Shown: piece after piece, positions 1 to 13,200 of the stretch | How the letters are laid out: each line of letters starts with the position of its first letter | Position numbering within the stretch: position 1 is the stretch's first letter | Source: Nectonema munidae | Lineage: Eukaryota > Nematomorpha > Nectonematoida > Nectonematidae | Direction: 5' to 3' | Assembly (NCBI GenBank): GCA_030549495.1 | Contig: JAUIRK010000052.1 | Location: 661,208-725,207, forward strand | Length of the DNA stretch: 64,000 nt | Program-made: the position numbers and the translations under genes | Notes under the pieces: model-generated | Told to the model about the DNA's origin: nothing | Seen by the model: only the letters and a program-made list of their open reading frames with translations | The model's database searches: none

Positions 1-1683
1 CAAATTTACGATCCGAAAAAATCAGGTCATTATGGTATTAAAATTGATCAAATAAACGATTCAAAAAGCTTTTATTACATGAAACCTAAAATATATTTTT
101 TCGCTATTTCTATAGTAAAACGACTTGTTTCCGATTTAAATTTCCCAATGGGTACTGGTATTTATATGGATAGGTTCTTCACTTCTCATAAAATAGCTAG
201 GTGGGCCCTTATGGAAAACAACACTTTATGTGGGGCTCTGATGTCTACGAAAAGATTTATCCCGAAAATTTTACAGCCGAAAAACTACCTAAAAAACTCA
301 AGCTAAATGAGTGTGAAACTCGTGTAGTTTATTCAAAAGATGCTTCTCTCTCGGCATACATTACGAAACGAAACTTCAAAGTTGTTTACATTTTAACGTC
401 GCAACACCGAAAAAAAAATTGAAATAACTTCTATTGCCGGCAAACCTGAATCAATGATTGAATATAACAAGCATAACAGTGGAGTAGATGTTGGCAACCG
501 GATGCTCAAGCAATATCGTAGCTACAAGCCTTGTAGAAGGTGGCCGATGGCGATATTCAGCAATTATTTGTCATGGCTTGCCTGAACTCCTTTATCATAT
601 CCAAGTTCAACTTCCCGCAAGATTTTCCTTCTATAAAAAGATGAGGAAGAAAAATTTTCATAAAAAGGCTCTCTCTCTACTTTTACCGGAAGAATCAATG
701 AGAGTAAGATCTAATATAGCCCAAACAAACTTGAAAACTAAATCCCCCCTCAACTTTTATGGCTTTTCCCAACCAAGTCCATCTTCAGCTTCTTCCACCA
801 GAGGATTTTGTTTTTTATGCTTACCCATGAAAAAACGAAGCACCAGAAAATGTTCGAAATGCTGCATTCAAACTTGCAAATTACACTCTAAGGGGTAGGC
901 AACCTCCGTCCCGCGGGCCAAATACGGCCCGCCAAACGTTTTCATCCGGCCCGCCGATCTTTTAATTTTAGTTAATAGAATCTGGCCCGCATACCTACAA
1001 GAAATTAAAAACAGATTATTTATTTATGTATTTGTTTTCGTACTAGACGAGCTTAAAACACGTATCTCAAAATTTGAAGCATTTCTCTTGCTTTGGATGA
1101 AAGCACAGACAGAAAGACACAGCACAGGTGTCTATTTTTATTAGAGGTGTTACTCAAGATCTTCAAGTTTTTGAGGAATTCCTCCAACTTATCCTACTTC
1201 GCGACACTGTCACGGGACAAAATATTTTTTCAGCGTTGCTCTTGAAATTAATTACGCATATTCAAAGAGTTGTGGCTATGTTCGGTAGCACTTACTGCTG
1301 TGAGCAGTTATTTTCGAAAATGAATTACACCAAGTCTTACCTTCACTCTCAACTCTCAGACCGCCACTTTAATGACGTTTTTAGCTTGTCTACCTCAAGC
1401 ATTGATCCAGACATCACAAAACTTCTTAATAGAAAACAGTACCAACAGTCTCATTGATTTGTAGTTTTGAATAAATTACTTTGTACTATTTTGTTTTTAC
1501 CAATTATTATAATCATTTAATGATAAAGCATGTAAAAATATATTATAAATATTATAAAAATTAAAGTAAATCTGATATTTTGCTTCTTTGGCCCGTGAGC
1601 TCATTTCAAATGTCCCATCTGGCCCTCACCCTGAAAAGATTGCCTACCCCTTCTCTAAACTAATATGCGATAATTGCTTCTAA
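1..1683 (+). mobile_element. piggyBac DNA transposon, 3' part, broken and interrupted by a hAT
   Basis: The translated pieces follow the order of a piggyBac (DDE_Tnp_1_7) transposase. First comes a KSGHYGIKI stretch (about 22-50), then the second catalytic Asp region (YMDRFFTS, near 165-185). A frame change near 300 leads into a KKLKLNECETRVVYS stretch. Next is the third catalytic Asp region (NSGVDVGNRML, near 478-510) followed by RRWPMAIF. Last is the cysteine-rich C-terminal zinc finger (CFLCLPMKKRSTRKCSKCC, near 813-868). At least two frame changes are needed, so it cannot encode a working transposase. The last codons resume after the inserted hAT, reading LICDNCF and a stop at 1681-1683, which matches the usual CxxC end of this family. 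The 5' half lies outside the window. No 3' terminal inverted repeat was identified. Confidence 0.85.
892..1650 (+). mobile_element. Short hAT element inserted in the piggyBac (internally deleted)
   Basis: The two ends are inverted copies, GGGGTAGGCAAC at 892 and the reverse complement of ATTGCCTACCCC at 1639-1650. The flanks share CTCTAA (six of eight positions match: 884-891 against 1651-1658), as expected for an old hAT 8-bp target duplication. Inside are two joined parts of a GTF2IRD2/SCAND3-like hAT transposase. The first is the catalytic LALDESTD stretch near 1090-1113, followed by a frame change into SIFIRGVTQ. It is joined to the C-terminal dimerisation part, FGSTYCCEQLFSKMN (about 1280-1325). 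About 1.2 kb of the usual transposase between them is missing. The element cannot move by itself and interrupts the piggyBac ORF near its last codons. Confidence 0.8.
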
Positions 1684-2129
1684 TTTTACGTAAGTGTCCT
1701 TTTTTGCCTTTTGTATGCTTTGCAAATCAAAATTGTAATAAAAGCTTTTGTCCTTAACTTGAAAACACTACGATAGTATATTTCCAGAAGTGAAAATAAA
1801 TTTTTTAAAATATTTTTTAACAAAAGAGAGTGGATAATTATGTATTTGTGTGATGCGAATGTGCAACTACATAACTATGGAAAGTCATTAAGTCGAATAA
1901 AAACTTAAATAGTTCTATTTTTGAAATATGAAATTTAATTTCCTTTTTCTTTTATGAAAGTAAATGTTTAAAATTAAATTTACATAATAGAATTACTAAA
2001 AGTGTTATGGAAAATTCTTTCGCATTAGCAAGTTAAAGTTTGATCTGGAGTAGATTGCCATATGTCTGTAAAGCGAAGATTAAAAAGCAACTGGTATAGA
2101 ATTTGAACGTGTTTCTGCATCTGTTATCT
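1684..2129. other. AT-rich stretch without recognisable gene
   Basis: I see no ORF of note and no repeat here. It may include the 3' end of the piggyBac, but no terminal repeat followed by TTAA was found. Confidence 0.5.
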
Positions 2130-2967
2130 CAGTAGTTATTAACCTAGAGGTCGTGACGCCTTTGGGGGTCGTTTGGAGTTTTTGCAAGGGTCATGAAAAA
2201 CTTTTGCTATTAAAAAGTGTATCCTCACGAACGTCTTCCATCAGTTGCAAAACTATTTCTATTTGATGTATTCATTAATCCTGATTGTATGATGCAATCA
2301 ATTAATAATTTTGCTCTTAAAATCAAACATCATTTTAAATCTCACACATGTTGCTTGCAATCCAGCAATTGAAAACTATTTTCCGAAGTTAAATAGCCGT
2401 TCTAATGACATTTGGATCACCACACCTTTTTCAGTGAGCTAAAGTAGCATTGATGATGCTGCCAAAGTGGAGTTTTTTCAAATAAGAGAAGACAGTCAAT
2501 TAAAACTCGATTTTTCCGAGCAAGCACTTCTATCATTCTGGACCAAATTAAAAACCGTTTATCATATTCTTTCCAAACGTGCTATGATTTTTTTGATACA
2601 GTCACCTTCAACTTATCGTTGCAAGACTGGATTTTGTGCAATGATGTCTTTAAAAACAAGTGCACGTAATAAGCTTGCAATTGATTCAGACACGAGATGC
2701 TGTCTGTCGAGCATTACACCATGTTTGGAAAAACTTTTGTCTGACAAACAATACCAGCCTTCGAATTAAATTATACTGAATTTGTCAGTTTATATTAATT
2801 TAAATAAATTTTTTCAATTAAACTTTCTAACAAGTGTTTGTATTATAAAATATAACATGTAAATTTTCTTGTTTACAAAAACTAAATCAAAAATAATTTT
2901 ATAGGGGTCATAAAAAATTTTTCATAATATTTAGGGGTAAACAGATCATAAAGGCTAAGAACCACTA
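2130..2967 (+). mobile_element. hAT element, 838 bp, ZBED5/FAM200-like transposase remnant
   Basis: The element begins CAGTAGTTATTAACC and ends GGCTAAGAACCACTA, which are imperfect inverted repeats of the common hAT type. It is flanked by TGTTATCT (2122-2129) and TGTTAGCT (2968-2975), a 7/8 match for an 8-bp target duplication. From 2467 to 2769 a 100-residue reading frame carries the hAT C-terminal dimerisation domain in the style of ZBED5 and FAM200 proteins (FWTKLKTVYHILSKRAM, then STYRCKTGF, then a KKQ/Q-P end). Only the C-terminal third of a transposase is left. A short degraded in-phase stretch before it (IEKYF-type region near 2365) is also recognisable. Confidence 0.85.
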
Positions 2968-2975
2968 TGTTAGCT

Positions 2976-3961
2976 TGTTAGATTGCTTAGAAGTTCTTTG
3001 TTTTTAAGATCATATTTTCAAAAAAAGAAGTGCTAAATATTTTATAAAAGATTTTATGGACGCAGATATTTCGTTTTTTTCTTTTTACTTTATAAATTTT
3101 TGACGTTTTTTTTTCAAAAACCGGTTTTACCCGATTTTGAAAGAAACGTTGGTTCTAAGATAACGCCTTTTGAGTTTTTGGGTTTTTTTACATCTTTAGC
3201 TTCAGTATAATCGATTTCTTTTTAGAAAAATATTTTTATCATAAGTTATCATATTTTTATCCGTTTAATTGTGTAAACTTCATATTACTACTCTGTTAAA
3301 AATTTTGTTATTTCAAAAATACCACTTCTTTGTTTGTAAAGAGGCATCCAAGCTGTAAATTTTGTGGTTTTAAACATTATTCTAGAATTTTTGAACAGAT
3401 GTGCAAACTATTTTTCATGCAAAGCAAGGGTATGTCTTACAATTTATGAATCTGTGATACTAGTTCTGATTTGTTTGAAATAAGCCAGTGGACGTGTCTA
3501 AAAAATATTTGAAAGATTTTTACTTTTTTATGCAAAAAAATTTCTCTCTTCATAGATTTTGCACAAGTGTACACTTTTTGAAGTATCTTTTCAAAGTAAA
3601 AATTACCAAGCTAAATAAAAAAGCAAATTTGAACATTTTTATACATTTAATATGTTTTGCCTTTTAAAACATTTTCATAAAAAAAACTATGTTAAATTTT
3701 TTGAGATTTTATTTGACACGCCATTTAATAATGCGTAAAGAAGTATAAAATTCGAACGAATACATTTCATCTCTCATTAAAATTTTTGTAATGCAAAATA
3801 TTCCTTCCATATAAATAAATAGGTTTTATTAGTCAAACTCTTTTTTCGTCAAATACGTCAAACCGTATACAGAATTTTCATTAAAAGGCATCGATTCTGC
3901 AAATTGATTATCGCCGGAGTTGAGATGCGAAGAAAAAGAACTTTCTTGTAAAATCCAATTC
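2976..3961. other. AT-rich stretch 3' of the kinase-like gene
   Basis: No coding signal, repeat or RNA gene was recognised. It should contain the 3' UTR of the minus-strand kinase-like gene. No poly(A) site was fixed. Confidence 0.5.
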
Positions 3962-4261
3962 TTAATCTAAACAAGAAGAATGACGAAAATGGGGCACAAA
4001 TCGTTGGAAAAAGGAACAAACTTTGGTGTTGCGATCTTCCTCTGAATATTGGGTGGGTATGCGACAACTTTGCAAGATTTCTTCAAACGGCAGCATGCAC
4101 GGCTTGCAGATGTTTTCATCGGAGCCAATCACTTCTTTGTCAAGGGACGTTTTAAACGCTCCGCTCCAATTAAAGTTCTTGTCTTCTTTGAGCCATGATC
4201 GGTTTAGTATGCATTGAATATATTTTACTCCTTCCCTGTTTTCTTCATCTGTATCACATAA
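3962..4261 (-). CDS. SBK-like gene, coding exon 4 (terminal)
   Basis: The acceptor TTTTTTAG precedes 4261 in phase 0, matching the end of exon 3. The exon reads LCDTDEENREGVKYIQ, then ILNRSWLKED, which fits the last helices of the kinase C-lobe (the R-G-V and WL pattern). A Cys-rich tail follows, ending HSSCLD and a TAA at 3962-3964. No better donor lies inside the exon. The downstream part of the tail has no family match that I know, so the stop position is the least certain part of the model. Confidence 0.7.
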   Translation of the reverse strand, partial: LCDTDEENREGVKYIQCILNRSWLKEDKNFNWSGAFKTSLDKEVIGSDENICKPCMLPFEEILQSCRIPTQYSEEDRNTKVCSFFQRFVPHFRHSSCLD

Positions 4262-7200
4262 CTAAAAAATTACGATAACAAAAAAGTATATACATTGCTC
4301 GTTGTTACGGCGTGGATGCAACGAAGGGCCCAGAGTCCATTTAGGACCCTGGGAAAAATGATTTGAGTTCCAACAGACTTCAAAGCTTAAAAGTCTTTGA
4401 ATTGAAGGAAAAGAAGAACAAATATCTCACTAATATACTGATATTTGAATATATTTTGACATCTATTTTAAAATTTTACATCTATTTTTATGTATTGTGT
4501 GGGTTTTACCCTTGAGTAAGAAAAATAAAAGATTTAAAACACATTAAAGGCAAAATCAAAATGGAGTGAATAAATATTTGTAAGCATTGATTAAACAAAG
4601 TATTATCAGTGTATATGTAAGAACCGCACAAAATATTTAATGCAATTTATACAATGAAAAGAATATTCATAAGTCACAAAACATTCTAAAATAATAATTT
4701 GAGGTATTAGAAGCTTAAGAAGTTAATAGGCAAAGACGAGTTAAAATGGGGAAAATATGTTTTAGAAATTTTATTTGTCAATCAAATTGCCACATGGGTA
4801 ATAATAGCATCAAGAAATCTATAATTATTAAAAAAAAGTTTATTGGAAGAAAGAATTAATTTCGATGCTGCTAATTGTAATAATCAACTGTTTGCTACAC
4901 TAAACTTCTTTCCCCCATGTTTACTTGTGTTTGCCGATCAACTGCTTATTTTCAAAACATGAAAAACTCATGTTCAATCTTAAAAATTTGGTAAAGTGTG
5001 AAATAAAAAAGAGTAAAAGTACTTTATTAACATAAAAATTTTGATTTTAGAGGAAGAATCTTTGATATATTTTTTGGTATAAATGGGTTCCTTGAAAGAT
5101 TTGATCCATTGCAAGGATTCCACGCAAAGGCCCAGAGATGCTACTTTAGATAACTCTTTCGCAAACTATTCCTACTCAGCGCTCCGTCTTGAAATTTTTT
5201 TTTCCAAAAAACGCACACTTAAAGGACCTTATTTTAAAGAAAAACGTACCCACTTATAAAATATAATTTAATATACAGTCTCATTTGTTCACAATAAGGT
5301 AAATGCAAAGAAAATTTGAAAAAATGATAACAATAGTATAATATAAAAACTTTTTTTGTATACATTGGGGTGTTTTCATTGAAAAAGGTAGAGCTGTGTC
5401 GCATATATCGAACTATGAAGAAAGCAGGTTTAGTGCGGGTTCGAATCCAAGACCTTAAGTTATCGAATCCAGCATCTAACCAGCAGCACTCACCCCAACA
5501 TTTATTATTCCATTGGGAAAATCATAAATTTTTTATGCAATATTTTTCATGCACTTTCCATCTTATCCTTACATTTGGTGTTTATTCTTTCACATTTTTA
5601 ACTGAAATAAGTTTTAATATAAACACGCTCACATTTGTCTTTACTCTTTCTTTGGTATTTAAAAGTTGATTCAGTGTAACTGAATACATTTTTTCCCATG
5701 CAATACGCGCATTTAGAGTTTTTATATCCAAAATCCATAGCAAATAAATTCTTTTTATCACATTTTGAAATCTTCAAATATTTCTCTTCCTTTTTTCAAT
5801 CTTTCTTCTTCTTCTCCTCTTTTATTTGCTTTGTGAAAGATTAGTTTGATAGATCAACCTTTTCATTTCCTCCCTTGGTATTTTAATTCAGACTCTACTA
5901 ATCGAATCCCTTTTGTACCAAATCCTATCAAACGACTCATTTACTTCAAATCCGCGTGTTTTAAGTTTTATTTTGTCTATTTTTTATACTCAAACCGGGT
6001 CCACGTGTATTTGTACATGCTTTATTTTATAACCTAATATTTTTTGAGTGACAACAACTTAACGGTTTGGTCGCTCGCAATAAATTTGGATCTTATTTTA
6101 TCATAAATAAAAATCTACCCTTATTTAATGCTTAGTTTTTCTTAAAGCATTAAAATTGTTATAAAAAATAAGGCATTTATTATTATTACAAGAAGCTTAT
6201 TGGAAATTTTTGAAAGCATCCTATATGTCATCTACTTTTCAATCAAAGGAACTGATTTTCGCATATTTTTACAGTGCCCTTTAAGTAAGAATTACAAAAC
6301 GCCCACTTGTGGGCTCGAAGCCACACATTAAAAACAACTGCGTAGATTAACTGTCAACATTTATTAAGACTGGTTGATTTGATGGCGTAAAATGGGTAGA
6401 AAGTTTGATTCGTAAATTGAGTAGAACAGAGAAGCAATACCTTATTTTGATGGCTGGCTAATCATAAGAAAAAGTGGAAAAATTGTAACAAATGTTCTGC
6501 TTCCAATTACAATCAACAATAGAAAGAGTTTCTTACCCGTAGGAAGTATTTGTTGAATTTGTCGGTGAAGTTTCTGAATAGGAGGGGCGAAGTGGCGCGC
6601 TTTTTCATGAGCCAGGCGAAGTAGATCTGGAAGTCATCGTCGGAGTCATTTGCCACTTTCCACGGAAACGAGCCGAGGAGTAGGTAGATGATTAGAACTC
6701 CGAAAGACCAAGTGTCCATGCTCGGCGTCACGACGAGGCCTTCTTTGTATAGAGCGTTGCACACTTCAGGCGGAGTGAACTGGTTCGGCATGAACTGCTT
6801 CTTGGTCAGTGTCCCGCTTTTCAGAGCTTTGTCAAAACCTTGACAAAATAAGGCAACCTCAAAAATAAGCTACCATGAAAAATCTTTGAAACACTAAGTC
6901 TAGATCGATGATTGAGATACGCATCCTAGAGGATTCTTCCAATAGCAAACCCATTTTGACAGAGACCGAACCAAAAAACGAGAACATTTCTTAGTATATT
7001 AGCATTTCATGAATGAGGAAGCTTAATTTATTTAAGCTTCGAAGTGGTCCTTAGATTTCAGGATAAGATATTGAAGAACTCCAATACTTTTTAAAGAGTG
7101 CTAGGATTTCATATGATGAGCATACAAAGAATATCTTTTAGGATATAAATAGTAATAACAGTGTTAAAATGAGTATTATAATACTCTGATTTTTAAGATT

Positions 7201-10200
7201 ATGTGCATATTTGATGAAACTTTTTCTTTAGTGAATAAAAAAAGCAAGATTTTCCTGATAACCATATAATGTATACTCTTGAATTAAAAAGAATGTAAAA
7301 AAAAGAAAGAAAAAGCCATTTTATTTTGTGAGTGAAAAAAAGGATTTCGAAATCAGTATGCGAAGCTTCTCCACTTTATCCTTGATCAGGGCTTTCTTCA
7401 CTTCGTCCTCAGCGTCGGCTTGAGGACATACGTCGAAGACAAATTTCAACACTTCAATGATCGTTGTCGCGATGTTTTTAATTTAATTCAGATCAATCAC
7501 GATTTTTAAAGAATAAAAAAGCATTTGACCTGGCTATTTTAAAAATTTTCATTGATTGACTATAATAGAAGTGTAAATGCTGAGAATATTGTTTTAAAAT
7601 TGTCTCGTGTGAAAAGTAACAATTAACAATTTTCTTGGTAAAATGTTTTCTAGTGTTGCAAAGTTCGAGAACCCAACTTCGTTAATGCTCACTTTACCTA
7701 TATTTCTAACTAATCCAAACGCCACACACTGCTTCATCCCTTAAAGTCTTTTCATCCAATCTTTCTTTTAATTTTGGTAAAATATATCTATTAACAAAAT
7801 TCTAATTACAAATTAATTCACCAAAAACTCTACCTATATTCTGCTGGCTGGGATAATATTTCAAATAAAATTGGAAAAATAATAGTTTACTCAAAGAAGC
7901 TAAAAATATTCTTTAAAAAATATTTATTCTTTTTAAATACATCGTTGGTTCCCGTTACTTTTAGTTTCGGATATGCATGATTTGATAAAAATGATTAGAG
8001 AAACTACGTTTATCTTTCTATTCTAAAAGTATTGAAAAAATTTGATTTGAAGATTTTTCGATTCTTTGATTACAGAATTTTATTTTGATTATTTGACAAA
8101 TATATTTTTTAAAATCGTGCAAATTGCAAAAATATAGGTAATAACTTTTGTAACACCATGTCCCCGAATGACGTATATAAAAATCTTACATCTAACAAAA
8201 TATGAACAGAAAGTTGAATCTTGTCTATATGTTTTTTTACAGAATTTTATTTTGATTATTTGATTGATTCACAAATATATTATTCCGCCGTAGTATACAG
8301 GTTGGCAATGACATAAATAATTTGTCTACCCGCCTTGAACCTTACATGTTATAAGATATATATAAATATATATGTATATCCACATTGATATGGTAGTGAA
8401 TTTTTTTGTATATATATCAACAAAGAAATAAAAAAATGTTTATTTTTTAGTTTTTTTATCTCTTATGCTTTAAATTGCCCGATTATATGGATTTTTCTCC
8501 TCCTTTTTGCGTACGTTTTCGTTGTTGCTAAGTAATTTTTAATCTTTTATCCCTTATTTGTACACATCGTTGTGACAATAACTTAGATGGCTGAATCCAC
8601 CATGTATTGTAACATTATAGTTTTTATAAATATAAAAAACTTTTTTTAAAAAATATATATCTGGTCAGGCAGAAAAACTCAATGTTAGAAATAAAATAAC
8701 CACCATTCATGAGAATGTTGAGAAAGTTCTCAAGGAAAGAAATGGAGTGAAAAAGGTTGATTTCATCGAGAAAGCAGCACACTTGCGCTCCTTATATGCC
8801 CAACTATGAGGAAAGGAGGTTCGATGCTGCATCCAATCCAAAACCTTGAGTTATTGAAACCCAGTATCTAACCAACCTTACTCACACCCGCCCCCTGAAA
8901 AGCACTAAGAAGTCAGATAAATGTTCTTTTAAATAGAATTTCGCATTCATGTGTTCACAATCGTTTAGTCACTTCTGCTTTTATATCTATTCGGACATTA
9001 ATTATATGATGAGTTGACTAATTTTTTACGTCATGGGGAACCAATGAAAATCTATTGCCGATTCCATTTGGGATAGGGACTTTCGGATGGGAAGCAACGA
9101 TCTAGGGGTTATCCATCTTGGCTTAAAGAAGAAAAAATAATTAAAATTTTGGAAATTATATATAATTTTTAATTAATTTATTAGATGTTATTTGAATAAA
9201 TGGGTCGTTCGAATGAGTGGCGCTTTTAGATAAAACCAGTTTTCGCTATTGAAGAGTAATCAGTTCCACTTTGTGTGTTCAAGCCTACTTTAAAAATTTT
9301 TAACACCGCCATTCCTCCCAAGGGAACCTAACTATATATTGTAGGTAAAATTATTTAATTATTGAAGTTTATATTTATTTGATGTATATTTTCTTAATTA
9401 AGGAAAAAAGCTTAAAAGATGTATCATATGTGAAAAATTCAGGGTCCGCAAGGGCTGAGAATACGCCTACAAATCCTGGTCGTTGAGAATGGAGTTTTCA
9501 AGAATCTTGCTAGTCAGATTTATTACAAAAAAAATTTGTTTTGAATGTACTACTTTTTAAACTAATTCATATTAGAAAATAACATAACTAACTTTAAAAT
9601 ACCTTGCTCAATGAAAAAAAAGACGTCTACATCGAGACAACAAAACGCTGGTGAAAGAAAAAAACAGTGAGTATACGGACTTGAGTTCACGATATTTCTT
9701 AACCAAGTCATTTCGTACTTAAATTGGTTATTTAGGGACTCAGTACGTAATGTCCTACACCTTACGGATCTGTTTAATATTAAAGCTTTTAAGTTTTAAT
9801 ATTTAAAAAATCGTTACCTTTCTGCTCAACTCCGCAACGCCATATGACTCTTCCCTTCATGAAGGAAACTTTTTAAAATGAAAAAAATTTCGTCTAGGGA
9901 GGCCTGTAGCATTGAAAATTTTAAAAGTGTTAGACAGTGTCACATCTTTAGATTTGGCTTTCAATTTTTTCTCTTTTTTCAATGAAAAAATCATGAAAAC
10001 TAGAAGACAGAGAGTGAAGTTTATTTGTTTGATTCATATGAATCCGAAATCCTTGCAATACTTTTCCAAAAGTATTCCAAAAAAAAAAGTAAAAAGAAGA
10101 ATACTTTTTGTATCTTCACAAAAACATTTTGAGAAAAAGGCGATTGGAGATTCTAGTGCAAATGATAAATACTCTCTTCATATGAACTTTATCCCAATCC

Positions 10201-13200
10201 TACCCCTTTGAAACCTCCATCCTCTGTCTTCGTCCTTGCTAGTCTCACAAAAATAGATTCGCTACTTTTTTTGCGCAGTCTGTGATCACTTTACAATAAA
10301 AAAAAGGGGTGTCAAAAAATGAGATTTATTTTATTTTTTTATACTGAAAGAATTTATTCATTTTTGCGCAAACTTTGAAACAAATATCCACTTTACAATG
10401 AAAGACGATGTTTGAAAATGTTTTCAAAGAAAATCCTCTGAATGCAAATGAGAATTTACTGTTGGATGAAAATGGATCTCAATCAAGGTTAAAATAACTT
10501 CGTTTAAAGTCCTTTGTTCCAGAATCCATAGGGTAGGTAAAATGCGTCTCACACACACACTATGGGACTTTTTTGGAACGTGGGCCATTTTTTGACAGGA
10601 TTTCCTTACTGACATCAATCGGATGGCATTAGATTAAACAAGAAATTCTATTTCGGATACATCAGGGATCGACCCCAAGACCTTTGGAATGAAATCGGTG
10701 AGGTCTAACCATCATCTCATTGCCCCCTCCCCCTGCATATCTCAATCAAGGTTATATGCAATGAAATGCTTTACAGTCAATTTTTCACGAAACCATCTCG
10801 TCCCAATTAGAAGTATTAAATGTCAACGCGTCTTTTAAACTTCAACTGCAATGAGTGAATACACCGACCACTCTCTATATCCAAAACGAACTGTGAAAAA
10901 GCTTGTCAATATTTTCGTTTTTTCTTCAAACAATTTGCATCGATTTTTATTACCATTAATTAAATCATGCATTTGCTCTACTGCTCCATCCCATAAAATG
11001 GTGATTTACTTTTTACTATAAACAAATTGTTCTTTCCAAGAATGCCTTCTTCTTTTCCAATTCGTAATGCAGTTAAAAATTTTACATGCCGAGATGAATC
11101 AAGAAAAGTGTATACCTAATTCTATTTAAATTTGAGAATTCTCTATTCACGTTATTAGCGATTAACTTGGCAGTCAAGGACAATTATTTCCTGTTGGACA
11201 CTTGTAAAATTTTAAAAATAACCCGTAGTTAACTTTGATGTGCGCTAGAACAAGTTAAAAAAGCCTTAACTTTGTTCAATAAATTAAAACGAGAGAATGG
11301 AGCAAAAATAAATCAATTAAATAAATATTTATTTATTGCATTTAATTAAAACGTTATTGATAGCAGCTTCTATGACAAATGCAGCAAAACCCATTCCCAC
11401 ATGATATGAATTAAGAATTTTAGTTTTACATGAATCAAATGATCAAAGACAAATGATCCGAAAGGAGGCTAAATCCTTATAAACTCCTATTTTTATCCTC
11501 GCTAAGCGAGTTCGTAATATGGTGAATTGAGCGAGAATTAACGAAGGTGAACACATCAATTTCGCAATTATTGATCAAAAAAATTCAGATGATAATATTT
11601 TTACCAGCCAACTTTACTTTCCAATCTTTGTCGTTCATCTTGAAGACCAAGACATTTTCCGCGCGTATATCCGTGTGAACAACGTCTTTACTGTGCATAA
11701 AGTCTATTGCTGAAGAAAGCTGGCTGATCACCATCTAAAAATTTGAAAATCAATCAAAATGTTCTTGAAATCGAATGGACACATCCCATTTGTGATCCCG
11801 TTATTAACACATTATATAAAGGAAAACGTGAATGAAAGCGTTTATAAAAATGGCGAACCATCTAAAATTTTAAGAAATGAGAAAATGATTTTGGGAATTG
11901 CTCATTATAGCTCAGTTATAATTCATTTTTTTAATTAAAAAAAACTTTTTTTAAATCTGTTCCTAAAATGTTAAGAAGCGGGAAAAAGTTGAAAATTCAA
12001 ATTTTTCAAAAAAAATATTTTACAAAATTTTAACAATATCCCTGTTCGTGAATGTCTAACTTCTTAAAACACTTGAGCATTCTTCAAAGTATCGTGATAA
12101 AAATTTAATCTTATTTTTGAAAGAAAAAATATAGAAGCCAATTGAATGAGTTCTTTCTGATTCCATACTTGTTGGATTTATTGTCAATTCAGTACAATAT
12201 AATTATTGATCAAGTATTTCTATGCGTGTTCCTGTTGCTACACACAGATCTTGAAATAGGAAGTCTTTCGCTCTCCGTATCAATATCTTTTATTTGAAGC
12301 AGTACAATTTTGGGGTTTTCAGAATCAGAGATGTCAATACTTGTAAATGAGGAGGTCAGAATAAACGCCTTTTTAATTAGAACGCTTAAAAGTATAAAAA
12401 AATATATCTAATACATTTTGGAAAAGGAAACACAATAAATATTTGCAAAAGATGTGAGGTATAAAATGAAAAAACACATAGCACAGAATATAATATACCA
12501 AAATGTTAATAATAATATATGACACACAGAGTCAATCAAAATAACAAAACAAACAAGACATATAAAAATCAATATGCACATGTGGGATAAGACTCTTTTT
12601 ATGTCGAAAATGGCGCGCTAAATAGTGAAAAGTTAGGAAGACCTAATTGCAAAGTATCTCTTCTTAAAGGTCTTCTGGTTTGTGTATGAAGAAACAAGCT
12701 TTTTTTGTTTGGCACAGAAATGTTGAGAGTATAATTTCTACTTCTATTTACTCCAATCAAACTTATGAAGCACGCTGATTTAGAGTCACTCAAAATGTGA
12801 GAAGCAAAATAATTTTCCGCTCATGTCACATAAGTCATTTGGGGAATAAAGTTTTTATATAAAGCTGCTTTTTGATTAGACATAGAACATCTGTTTAACA
12901 CTTTGAGAAAAAGTTTTTCAAAACTAATCATCAGCTTTTATATATAAAACAGACAACAACATTCATTTCTTTGAACATTGGTTTCCTACTCGTCCTCAAA
13001 AGACTAAAACTTTAAATGTTTTTTTTATATATTTTTGTTTAACCCTCATCACCTCTTCGCGTCCATTTGGACCCGTGACAAATTTTAAATTTATGAAAAT
13101 TACAAAATAATAAAGATGAGGCCCTGAAACTTTTTGACTTTATTTTAAAAATAGATTTACATATATAGAAAGCATTTTATTTAAAATAATTCAGTGAAGA

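Larger units (their letters stand above)
6839..11604 (-). other. Intron 2 of the SBK-like gene
   Basis: This 4.8-kb intron contains a coding-like fragment (7321-7482), a dispersed repeat (8040-8310) and two SINE-like copies (8740-8895, 10640-10735). The remainder is AT-rich with nothing recognised. Confidence 0.6.
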
